Source of the DNA: Clostridiales bacterium
GTDB taxonomy: Bacteria > Bacillota_A > Clostridia > Oscillospirales > Oscillospiraceae
Direction: 5' to 3'
NCBI GenBank assembly: GCA_019417795.1
Contig: DXUR01000213.1
Span: 1 to 5,534 of the forward strand
Length of the DNA: 5,534 nucleotides
Under the pieces are notes generated by a model. It did no database searches, was not told the DNA's origin, and worked only from the letters and a program-made list of their open reading frames with translations. The position numbers and the translations under genes were made by a program. The first letter of the stretch is position 1. Every line of letters begins with the position of its first letter. Of this stretch, positions 1 to 3,967 are shown in pieces.

Positions 1-137
1 ATCAAAGCGAGGTTTATACTTGCCGAAAAGATGAAGCGGGGAAGAAGCTGGACAAAGCTGCCATGCTGGTTTGCAGCAAGGCGCTGGGGCATAACCGAAT
101 CAGTGTTGTAGCGGATAACTATATTCGGGGCCTGTAA
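1..137 (+). CDS. Tyrosine recombinase/integrase, C-terminal end (5' truncated by window)
   Basis: Open from the window edge (reading frame begins at base 3) to TAA at 135-137, giving 44 visible residues. The tail reads SKALGHNRISVVADNYIRGL. LGH matches the late histidine of the tyrosine recombinase active site (box II), and the Tyr ten residues after that His (codon 120-122) is the expected nucleophile that forms the 3'-phosphotyrosine DNA link. A basic stretch precedes LGH (RKDEAGKKLDKAAM). The His-to-Tyr spacing is one residue longer than in XerD-like enzymes; I recall this spacing in clostridial element integrases with the LGHNR signature, but that is from memory. The role would be site-specific integration or excision of the element, or resolution of multimers. 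The catalytic Arg, Lys and HxxR lie outside the window, so activity cannot be judged. The stop codon overlaps the ribosome site of the next gene, which suggests co-transcription. Confidence 0.82.
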   Translation, partial: QSEVYTCRKDEAGKKLDKAAMLVCSKALGHNRISVVADNYIRGL

Positions 138-151
138 GGAGGTGCGCTGCC

Positions 152-922
152 GTGAGCGAGTTTGTAAAGAAAACGATAGTGGGTTATAAAGATGTTCCTG
201 GCGGCAGCTCGGACCCAGATTGTACCCACGTGATTCTGACGCTGAACGAGTATAAAAAGATTGTCCGGGAGAGGGACGAGGCAATCCGAACGGTCGGCAT
301 TGAACGTCAGAATGCTGACCGTCAAATGAACGAAGAAAAAAACAATGCTGCATACCAAATCAGGCAAGTGAGAGATCAGGCGGTCAAGGAAATCGCAGAA
401 ATGCAGGGAGCATTGGCGCAGGCCCAGAAGGATGCAGCATATCAACGGCACCTAAATGAAAACCTGCTGCGGATCTCTCGGGAAAGAGCCAATGCGGATC
501 GAGGACTAAAACCGAAAAAAGAGCATACCGGATATGTTGTGATGAATATGCAGGAAAAGAAATTGCAGAGAAAGAACAGTCGGGGCTATTACACAATCAC
601 ATTATGGGAAACGGTGCTGCAGAGTCCCTATTCTGTAGATTTCACTGAAGAACAGGCCAGATATCAGATTCATGAAGATCTAATGCAGCATGAAGATGGA
701 AAAGAGTGGGCGTTAAGCAGAATTGGAATTTGTGAGAAGCCTGATCCGAAGTTCTGTGACCCATTTGAATATAATGAAATAATGGAAAATGAAAATGTTC
801 TTGTTCGGTATCAGCTGCGTGCAAACTATCAGGCACGGCGAGGGGAGAAGACCGGCTTTTGGGACATCATATTGGTGCATCAGAAGCCGATACCACAGGT
901 TCCGAAAGATATGAGACCATGA
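152..922 (+). CDS. Hypothetical element protein: coiled coil plus C-terminal globular domain, 256 aa
   Basis: GTG start at 152, chosen because AAGGAGGTG (136-144) sits 7 nt upstream and overlaps the stop of the recombinase gene; no better ATG start is available. Residues 1-31 form a short N-terminal segment containing GGSSDPDC. Residues about 32-115 are rich in Glu, Arg, Gln and Ala without Pro or Gly breaks and look like a long coiled coil. A linker of basic residues (GLKPKKEH, 118-125) leads to a C-terminal domain (about 126-256) with many aromatic residues and alternating hydrophobics (GYYTITLWETVL, GEKTGFWDIILVHQ), probably alpha/beta. No signal peptide, transmembrane helix or catalytic motif was recognised. 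Placement 14 nt after an integrase suggests one transcript and an accessory role in the element, for example a DNA- or partner-binding scaffold, but that is inference. Gene reality is well supported by length, ribosome site and the terminator 2 bp after its stop. Function unknown. Confidence 0.85.
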   Translation: MSEFVKKTIVGYKDVPGGSSDPDCTHVILTLNEYKKIVRERDEAIRTVGIERQNADRQMNEEKNNAAYQIRQVRDQAVKEIAEMQGALAQAQKDAAYQRHLNENLLRISRERANADRGLKPKKEHTGYVVMNMQEKKLQRKNSRGYYTITLWETVLQSPYSVDFTEEQARYQIHEDLMQHEDGKEWALSRIGICEKPDPKFCDPFEYNEIMENENVLVRYQLRANYQARRGEKTGFWDIILVHQKPIPQVPKDMRP

Positions 923-924
923 GA

Positions 925-953
925 AAAAGCCGCTGTTTGATACAGCGGCTTTT
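925..953 (+). terminator. Intrinsic terminator after the coiled-coil gene
   Basis: Perfect 12-bp inverted repeat (AAAAGCCGCTGT / ACAGCGGCTTTT) with a 5-nt loop TTGAT, starting two bases after the stop at 920-922. The A-rich 5' arm and T-rich 3' arm give the classic GC stem plus U tract, and the A/T symmetry could let it work in both directions. It closes the recombinase/coiled-coil transcript and separates it from the toxin promoter that starts at its 3' edge. Confidence 0.88.
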
Positions 954-978
954 CAAATTCGACAGAGTGTGCTAAAAT
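950..978 (+). promoter_or_regulatory. Promoter for the type I toxin mRNA
   Basis: Extended -10 element TGCTAAAAT (TG at 970-971, -10 TAAAAT at 973-978). A poor -35 (TTTTCA, 950-955) lies 17 bp upstream and overlaps the terminator T-run; an extended -10 can offset a weak -35. The predicted start near 985 would give a leader of roughly 40 nt before the toxin ATG. Confidence 0.55.
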
Positions 979-990
979 GCCAATGTTGCC

Positions 991-1020
991 CAACTCCGGC
1001 CCAGTAATGGGAAGGAGGTG
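991..1020 (+). promoter_or_regulatory. 5' leader hairpin sequestering the toxin ribosome site
   Basis: CTCC (994-997) pairs with GGAG (1014-1017) of the Shine-Dalgarno sequence. Inside it, CCCA (1000-1003) pairs with TGGG (1008-1011) around a GTAA loop (GUAA, a GNRA tetraloop). The two stems are separated by GG (998-999) facing AA (1012-1013), which can form tandem G-A pairs and make a nearly continuous helix. The fold would hide the AAGGAGGTG site, as known for Fst-type toxin mRNAs, where a leader hairpin delays translation so that the antisense RNA can bind first. Seen in sequence; folding was not computed. Confidence 0.55.
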
Positions 1021-1023
1021 AAT

Positions 1024-1059
1024 GCTATGCTGGAGTCATTTTGCAATCTCTTAATCGGC
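1024..1059 (+). repeat. Direct repeat copy A, over the toxin start codon
   Basis: Copy A matches copy B (1168-1198) in four blocks: GCTATGCTGGA, ATTTTGC, AATCTCTTA and GGC. They are interrupted in A by GTC and ATC insertions, and in B by a single T. The first three blocks give 27 identical bases. Copy A covers the ATG and the first codons of the toxin. An antisense transcript of copy B can therefore pair here in trans, the arrangement of repeats DRa/DRb in the pAD1 par locus. Confidence 0.8.
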
Positions 1060-1125
1060 ATCGGAGCAAGTGTAATTGGCACTTACATTTGTAAATGGCT
1101 TGATGACCGAAACAAGGGCAACTAA
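1027..1125 (+). CDS. Fst/PepA1-like type I toxin: 32-aa membrane peptide
   Basis: A 32-codon reading frame, ATG 1027 to TAA 1123-1125, with a very strong ribosome site AAGGAGGTG (1012-1020) 6 nt upstream. The ATG at 1022 runs into a stop after 10 codons and sits too close to the site. The peptide begins MLESF, has a hydrophobic Gly-rich span at residues about 5-22 (NLLIGIGASVIGTYIC) and a charged tail KWLDDRNKGN. Compared from memory with S. aureus PepA1 (SprA1), it aligns without gaps on ML at 1-2, WL at 24-25 and RN at 28-29; the Fst/Ldr family shares the pattern of one membrane span followed by a WL-plus-charges tail. The Pro usual near position 11 in that family is replaced by Gly. Such peptides insert in the cytoplasmic membrane and disturb it when the antisense RNA is lost. 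The surrounding leader hairpin, repeats, two-way terminator and facing promoter fit the same class. Coding status is inferred from context, since a frame this short has little statistical weight alone. Confidence 0.8.
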   Translation: MLESFCNLLIGIGASVIGTYICKWLDDRNKGN

Positions 1126-1133
1126 GCATGAAA

Positions 1134-1167
1134 GAAAGCCGGGAAGGTGGCACCCTTCCCGGCTTTC
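1134..1167. terminator. Shared two-way terminator hairpin of the type I locus
   Basis: Perfect 14-bp inverted repeat (GAAAGCCGGGAAGG / CCTTCCCGGCTTTC) with a 6-nt loop TGGCAC, located 8 bp after the toxin stop. On the - strand the stem is followed by TTTC, extending GGCTTTC into GGCTTTCTTTC, a fair U tract for the antisense RNA. On the + strand the T-run is short (GGCTTTCGCT), so toxin mRNA termination may be less efficient. A convergent shared terminator is the hallmark of par-type loci. Confidence 0.78.
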
Positions 1168-1198
1168 GCTATGCTGGAATTTTGCTAATCTCTTAGGC
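1168..1198 (+). repeat. Direct repeat copy B, template of the antisense RNA 5' end
   Basis: Second copy of the repeat at 1024-1059, lacking GTC and ATC and carrying one extra T at 1186. It starts directly after the terminator stem and ends where the antisense RNA is predicted to begin. Read on the + strand it gives ATG CTG GAA TTT TGC TAA, a five-codon frame closed by a stop, so it is not a second toxin gene. Confidence 0.8.
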
Positions 1199-1205
1199 TA
1201 TGGCT

Positions 1206-1235
1206 ATTATACCACGCCTATCGTAGTTTATGCAA
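1206..1235 (-). promoter_or_regulatory. Promoter of the antisense RNA
   Basis: On the - strand there is a consensus extended -10, TGGTATAAT (TATAAT at 1211-1206, TG just upstream), with a partial -35 TTGCAT (1235-1230) at 18 bp. Expected start is at 1199-1201, exactly at the edge of repeat copy B. It is stronger than the toxin promoter, as expected when antitoxin RNA must be in excess. Confidence 0.72.
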
Positions 1236-1262
1236 GCGGTGAGTAGAATATTATTTGTAAAA

Positions 1263-1306
1263 ATAGCCTGTCTGAAGGGCTTGAATTTTTTTCTCGGACA
1301 GGCTAT
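1263..1306 (-). terminator. Inverted repeat; possible - strand terminator and/or operator dyad
   Basis: ATAGCCTGTC (1263-1272) pairs with GACAGGCTAT (1297-1306). The stem extends inward through a T-G wobble and two pairs (1273-1275 with 1294-1296) to about 13 bp, with an 18-nt loop. Read on the - strand the stem is followed by TTTTTAC (1262-1256), a terminator-like U tract; the + strand side lacks one. No - strand gene to the right needs it, so it may insulate the antisense promoter from leftward read-through. Because the right arm overlaps the candidate promoter at 1281-1309, it could also be a repressor site. Confidence 0.5.
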
Positions 1307-1309
1307 ACT
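1281..1309 (+). promoter_or_regulatory. Candidate promoter for the replication unit
   Basis: TTGAAT (1281-1286), 17-bp spacer, TATACT (1304-1309). Hexamers and spacing are good for sigma-A. It would start transcription near 1316 and give a leader of about 320 nt before the gene at 1639. The -35 lies in the loop and the -10 in the right arm of the dyad at 1263-1306. No better + strand promoter was found before 1639. Confidence 0.5.
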
Positions 1310-1398
1310 TATAATCAAAAATAGGGAATTAACTCATTGATAATATATGCCCCCCTTTAAGGGTTTCGTACCTAAAAATAAAAACAAAATTTTCTATC

Positions 1399-1448
1399 AA
1401 AAAGGGAGAAAGTCGGAGGGAAAAAGGGGGTGTGCGGAGGGGTGTGGG
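1399..1448 (+). repeat. Purine-rich tract with G runs (possible G-quadruplex)
   Basis: Nearly all purines on the + strand, with G runs at 1404-1406, 1418-1420, 1426-1430, 1439-1442 and 1446-1448. The last four could make a three-tier quadruplex with loops of about 5, 8 and 3 nt. The middle loop is longer than strict quadruplex definitions allow, so this is a candidate only. Confidence 0.35.
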
Positions 1449-1482
1449 AATGTGGTAAACCCATTGGGTTTTCCATATTTCC
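1447..1482 (+). repeat. Imperfect hairpin around AAACCCATTGGGTTT
   Basis: AAACCCA (1457-1463) and TGGGTTT (1465-1471) are perfect 7-base complements around a single T. Outside a T-T mismatch the pairing continues with ATGTGG (1450-1455) and CCATAT (1473-1478), including one G-T pair, and then GGA/TCC at the base. Tight dyads of this kind occur beside nick sites and origins; no specific family was recognised. Confidence 0.5.
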
Positions 1483-1496
1483 ATGCCCCGGAGCGA

Positions 1497-1566
1497 GGGG
1501 GAAAAGGGGAGGTGACTTTCTCCTTGAGCCGCCTTTGGCGGCGCTCTTTGGCTCCCCTTTTCCCCC
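1497..1566 (+). repeat. 15-bp perfect inverted repeat enclosing a GC hairpin
   Basis: GGGGGAAAAGGGGAG (1497-1511) and CTCCCCTTTTCCCCC (1552-1566) are exact reverse complements around 40 nt. Inside lies GCCGCC-TTT-GGCGGC (1528-1542), a 6-bp stem with a 3-nt loop. Together they form a nested hairpin or cruciform. The outer arms are low-complexity purine/pyrimidine runs, but exact pairing over 15 bp is unlikely by chance. Confidence 0.65.
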
Positions 1567-1638
1567 TGTCCGCCCGTAGGCGTTCCCCGCCGCAGCGGAT
1601 TTTCTTTTTTGCTTCTTTTTTCTTTTGGAGGTGCTTAT

Positions 1639-1926
1639 ATGAAACAACCGAGGAAACGGGGAATAAAACCGGAAAACAGTAAAACGGTTAATCAATGGGG
1701 GCTGCGGGGGCGGATTCCGGTTGATCCGTTGAAGCCGCAGTATATTTGGGATAATTACTATGATGTGCCGCAGACGATTTACTATCTTGAAGAAAACACC
1801 AGAGAAATGACCGAAGAGGAAAAGGCTGATTTTAGGGCAGATCGAAAAGTTTTTAGCCAGAGGTATGTAAAGCTGATTGCGGATGAACGGGAGCGGTTGA
1901 GAAAGAAAGCGAGGGAGACTGAATGA
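1639..1926 (+). CDS. Hypothetical basic protein coupled to the primase gene, 95 aa
   Basis: Start at ATG 1639, with GGAGGTG (1627-1633) 5 nt upstream. An in-frame ATG at 1609 would add ten residues read from the T-rich tract and has no ribosome site. The N-terminus is basic (MKQPRKRGIKPENSK); the middle is aromatic (PQYIWDNYYDVPQTIYYLEE, residues 33-52); and residues about 57-95 look like an amphipathic, highly charged helix (MTEEEKADFRADRK, ADERERLRKKARE). No catalytic motif, signal or membrane span is seen. Its stop overlaps the start of the primase gene by 4 bp (ATGA), so the two are translationally coupled and probably work together; a small partner or regulator of the replication protein is a reasonable but unproven idea. 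Family not recognised. Confidence 0.82.
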   Translation: MKQPRKRGIKPENSKTVNQWGLRGRIPVDPLKPQYIWDNYYDVPQTIYYLEENTREMTEEEKADFRADRKVFSQRYVKLIADERERLRKKARETE

Positions 1927-3344
1927 CGGATCAGCAGACCGCTCTGGAACGGCAACGGGCGCTTTACCGAGAGAAGAACGCCCATTTGGATCAGTTTTTA
2001 GAGCCGGTGGAGCCGTATGAGTTTTATCGGGAGATCTTCCCGAAAGGTTCTTTTGAACGAAAAGGTCATTATGAAGATGCCAAAGGCAACGCTATTGCAC
2101 TGACAGTACCGAAGAAACAGGATAGCCAGGAAAATGGTGTTGCGCTGGAGATTGAGGGAGACGGTAAGACAAGAAGGCATTTGATTACCGATGAGCTGGA
2201 GGAATTGGGTGAGATCCAGAACACGGATTTTACGATCATGTCTCCCATTTCGTATTTTGGCAGGCAGCGGAGTGGTAAGAATGCCCGCTATCTCTATGCT
2301 TTGGTTTTCGATCTGGACGGTGTTGGTATGCCGCAGCTCCGTGACACGCTGCACCAGATGAACAAGGATATTATTCCCAAGGCAACCTTCATAGTAAACA
2401 GCGGAACAGGTTTGCACCTGTATTATGTGCTGACGGAGCCGGTCCCTATGTATCCGCACAATCAGAAGATTTTGAAAGAACTGAAATACTCTCTTACCCG
2501 GCAGATATGGAACAGGTTCACCTCGTCTATTAAGGAGCCGCAAATGCAGGGCGTTTTGCAGGGATTTCGTGTAGTTGGTTCCGGTTCCAAGTTAGGACGG
2601 GACTATCCTGTGGTGGCGTATCGTTTTGGTGGTGCGGTAGAGCTGGAGAAGCTACTGGACTATATTCCTGCCAGCAATGGTGAACGGCAGCACCTGCAGG
2701 CGCTTATGAAAAAGAGCCGGTTATCTTTGGCTGAGGCCAGAGAGAAGTATCCAGACTGGTATGAGCGCAGGATTGTGAAGAAGGAGCGCAGAGGACGCTG
2801 GACGGTAAAGCGAGACCTTTATGATTGGTGGCTAAGACGGATTGCTGACGAGATTAAAGTAGGACATCGTTTTTATGGCATTATGACGCTGGCAATCTAT
2901 GCGAAGAAATGTGATATAGACGAGGACGAACTTCGGGAGGATGCTTTTGGACTACTCCAGCGATACGATGATATGAGTGTGGAGGACATCAACCGTTTTA
3001 CGAAAGATGATATTGTGTGCGCTCTGGAAATGTTCAATGAAGATTATGTGACCTTTCCCAGAGATGATATTGCAAAAATTTCTGGAATGTCTATGCCGGT
3101 TAATAAGAGAAATTGGAGAAAACAAAGAGATCATGTTCATGTCATGAATACTATGAAAACATTGAAGAAACAGTTGGGAGAATCTGTAAAGGAAGGGAGA
3201 CCCAAAGGAAGCGGGACTGCAGAGAAGAAAGTGTACGAATGGCGGCAGCAGCACCCAGAAGGGCGCAAGGCAGATTGCCATAGGGACACAGGCCTTGATC
3301 CTAAGACGATACGCAAGTGGTGGGATGATATTTCCGTCATGTGA
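1923..3344 (+). CDS. Archaeo-eukaryotic primase (PrimPol)-like replication protein with C-terminal HTH, 473 aa
   Basis: ATG at 1923 overlaps the upstream stop (ATGA); no separate strong ribosome site, consistent with coupling. Three blocks of the AEP core appear in order. First, ALVFDLDG (126-133) is the hhhDhD metal-binding motif, with D130 and D132. Second, SGTGLHLYYVL (160-170) is the sGxGxHxY motif, with H165. Third, GFRVVGSGSK (214-223) resembles the R-x-x-GS-x-x-K block of plasmid primases. A clear third Asp before that block is missing; E205 is the nearest acid. Residues about 311-350 (GHRFYGIMTLAIYAKKCDID) resemble the helical PriCT-type domain that follows AEP cores. The C-terminus (about 433-468, EWRQQHPEGRKADCHRDTGL, then KTIRKWW) is a helix-turn-helix suited to origin binding. 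AEP proteins make primers and can extend them; element-borne ones start replication of plasmids and integrative elements in the cytoplasm. The structured DNA upstream may be its target. An element primase without an initiator role is the main alternative. Confidence 0.78.
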   Translation: MTDQQTALERQRALYREKNAHLDQFLEPVEPYEFYREIFPKGSFERKGHYEDAKGNAIALTVPKKQDSQENGVALEIEGDGKTRRHLITDELEELGEIQNTDFTIMSPISYFGRQRSGKNARYLYALVFDLDGVGMPQLRDTLHQMNKDIIPKATFIVNSGTGLHLYYVLTEPVPMYPHNQKILKELKYSLTRQIWNRFTSSIKEPQMQGVLQGFRVVGSGSKLGRDYPVVAYRFGGAVELEKLLDYIPASNGERQHLQALMKKSRLSLAEAREKYPDWYERRIVKKERRGRWTVKRDLYDWWLRRIADEIKVGHRFYGIMTLAIYAKKCDIDEDELREDAFGLLQRYDDMSVEDINRFTKDDIVCALEMFNEDYVTFPRDDIAKISGMSMPVNKRNWRKQRDHVHVMNTMKTLKKQLGESVKEGRPKGSGTAEKKVYEWRQQHPEGRKADCHRDTGLDPKTIRKWWDDISVM

Positions 3345-3355
3345 GATAGAAAAAC

Positions 3356-3384
3356 TTGAAATGAATTGATAAATATGGTACAAT
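3356..3384 (+). promoter_or_regulatory. Strong promoter of the toxin-antitoxin operon
   Basis: TTGAAA (3356-3361), 17-bp spacer, TACAAT (3379-3384), with TG one base before the -10 (extended -10). It is the best promoter in the window, starting 12 bp after the primase stop; expected start is near 3391. No terminator was seen between the primase gene and this promoter, so read-through from the replication unit is possible. Confidence 0.78.
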
Positions 3385-3406
3385 AAAAAGAACAAGAAAT
3401 GGTACA
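3375..3406 (+). promoter_or_regulatory. Direct-repeat operator candidate (ATGGTACA x2)
   Basis: ATGGTACA occurs at 3375-3382 (overlapping the -10) and 3399-3406, 24 bp apart, so both lie on the same face of the helix. YefM-YoeB operators in E. coli are built on TGTACA cores; GGTACA differs by one base. Binding of the antitoxin or the toxin-antitoxin complex here would shut the promoter. Inferred from position and similarity. Confidence 0.45.
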
Positions 3407-3430
3407 TAATATAGACTGGAGGTGTCTTTT

Positions 3431-3700
3431 ATGATTGCTATTAACTTTACGACTGCCCGTGGTCGCCTGAAGGATTTTTGTGATAGGGTGACAGACAGAG
3501 GAGAAACGGTAATTGTAACCAGAAAAGCCGAAAAAAATGTGGTGATCATCAGCGAGGAACGGTTTAATGAGTTGGAGAAGGCAGAGCGGAATGCTGCCTA
3601 TCTTGGAAAGCTGGAAAGAGGTCTGGAGCAGGTGCGCGCCGGCTTTGGGATTGTGAAAACGATGGAGGAGCTGGAGGCGATGGCGGGCGATGGCACATAA
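3431..3700 (+). CDS. yefM: Type II antitoxin, YefM/Phd family, 89 aa
   Basis: ATG at 3431 with GGAGGTG (3418-3424) 6 nt upstream; an in-frame GTG at 3422 lies within the ribosome site and is rejected. The N-terminus (MIAINFTTARGRLKDFCDRV, then GETVIVTRKAEKNVVIISEE) is the Phd/YefM DNA-binding fold, matching the E. coli YefM pattern of a short strand, a helix, ITR-x-x-x-x-x-AVL-x-S and x-x-Y/F-x-x-LE. The C-terminal half (about 55-89) is a charged helix and tail of the kind that wraps the toxin. It neutralises YoeB by binding it and represses its own promoter; loss of the element leads to its proteolysis and toxin release. It overlaps the toxin gene by 11 bp, usual antitoxin-first order. Length is normal for the family. 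Confidence 0.93.
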   Translation: MIAINFTTARGRLKDFCDRVTDRGETVIVTRKAEKNVVIISEERFNELEKAERNAAYLGKLERGLEQVRAGFGIVKTMEELEAMAGDGT

Positions 3701-3953
3701 CATTACCTTTTCGCCTGACGCTTGGGCGGATTATCTGTACTGGCAGTCAGAGGATAAGAAAACGCTGAAGCGGATCAATAAACTGCTCCAGGAGCTACAG
3801 CGTGACGGGGCAGTACAGGGCATAGGAAAAGCAGAGCTGCTACGGAAAATCAAAGGCATGAGTAAACGCATTGATGATACGAACCGGCTTGTTTATACCG
3901 TTGAAAATGACAATATCATTGTTTTATCCTGCCGGGGACATTATGAAGACTGA
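3690..3953 (+). CDS. yoeB: Type II toxin, YoeB/Txe family mRNA interferase, 87 aa
   Basis: ATG at 3690 overlaps the antitoxin end; GGAGG at 3673-3677 is 12 nt upstream, a long spacing that suggests coupling to antitoxin translation. The RelE-superfamily fold is clear: the N-terminus ITFSPDAWADYLYWQ matches the WE-D-Y-x-YW pattern of YoeB, followed by two helices (LKRINKLLQELQRD), GIGKAELL, the strand NRLVYTV and the end CRGHYED. By comparison with E. coli YoeB (E46, R65, H83, Y84), the catalytic set is E49, R60, H84 and Y85, all present. YoeB binds the ribosomal A site and cuts mRNA behind the start codon. Odd point: the usual SGYWSRRI segment reads KGMSKRI, one residue shorter and without the aromatic pair. 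Activity is likely but not certain. Confidence 0.92.
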   Translation: MAHNITFSPDAWADYLYWQSEDKKTLKRINKLLQELQRDGAVQGIGKAELLRKIKGMSKRIDDTNRLVYTVENDNIIVLSCRGHYED

Positions 3954-3967
3954 TTGGAGGATAGACG

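Larger units (their letters stand above)
1130..1199 (-). ncRNA. Putative antisense RNA antitoxin (par RNA II-like)
   Basis: Predicted transcript of about 70 nt running leftward from near 1199 to the T-rich end of the terminator hairpin near 1130. Its 5' part is the complement of direct repeat copy B (1168-1198), so it can pair with copy A over the toxin start codon. Its 3' part is the terminator hairpin shared with the toxin mRNA on the other strand, giving a second, fully complementary pairing site. Start and end are set by an extended -10 promoter (1206-1211) and the hairpin at 1134-1167. The design is that of RNA II in Fst/par systems: a short, unstable RNA that blocks initiation on the toxin mRNA and is lost with the element. 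No RNA data were available; the call rests on architecture. Confidence 0.68.
1316..1638 (+). other. Gene-free structured region upstream of the primase unit; candidate long leader, origin or oriT
   Basis: No credible protein gene here: frames across it on both strands are low-complexity products of G-rich, C-rich or T-rich runs and lack ribosome sites. The order is an AT-rich stretch (about 1313-1403), a purine-rich tract with G runs (1399-1448), a hairpin (1447-1482), a 15-bp inverted repeat enclosing a GC hairpin (1497-1566), two small GC dyads (CGCC-CGTA-GGCG, 1571-1582; CCGC-CGCA-GCGG, 1587-1598) and a T-rich tract (1599-1626) up to the ribosome site of the next gene. An AT-rich segment beside G-rich and dyad DNA directly before a replication protein gene is what a plasmid-type origin or a transfer origin looks like, but no named origin was recognised. 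Confidence 0.45.

Noticed and set aside
1168..1198. Second, degenerate toxin gene at repeat copy B
   Set aside because: ATG CTG GAA TTT TGC TAA stops after five codons and has no ribosome site; pairing with the antisense RNA explains the repeat better.
1497..1566. Insertion-sequence ends or a transposon remnant formed by the 15-bp inverted repeat
   Set aside because: The arms are only 40 bp apart, enclose no gene and have no evident target-site duplication; a hairpin or origin structure is more likely.
1609..1638. Earlier ATG start at 1609 for the 95-aa protein
   Set aside because: It would add MLLFSFGGAY read out of the T-rich tract and the ribosome site itself; ATG 1639 has GGAGGTG at correct spacing.
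1347..1695. Overlapping open frames of over 100 codons on both strands in the gene-free region
   Set aside because: They are made of runs such as KKKQKRK, FFFASFFF and repeated Pro/Gly/Arg from G-rich and T-rich DNA, have no ribosome site, and the same bases read open on both strands because stop codons are scarce in such composition.
3422..3430. GTG start at 3422 for the YefM gene
   Set aside because: The GTG is part of the GGAGGTG ribosome site; ATG 3431 gives the normal YefM N-terminus.
2952..3703. Long - strand open frames opposite the primase and YefM genes
   Set aside because: They are antisense shadows of clear genes, rich in Ser, Phe, His and Leu, without ribosome sites or recognisable domains.
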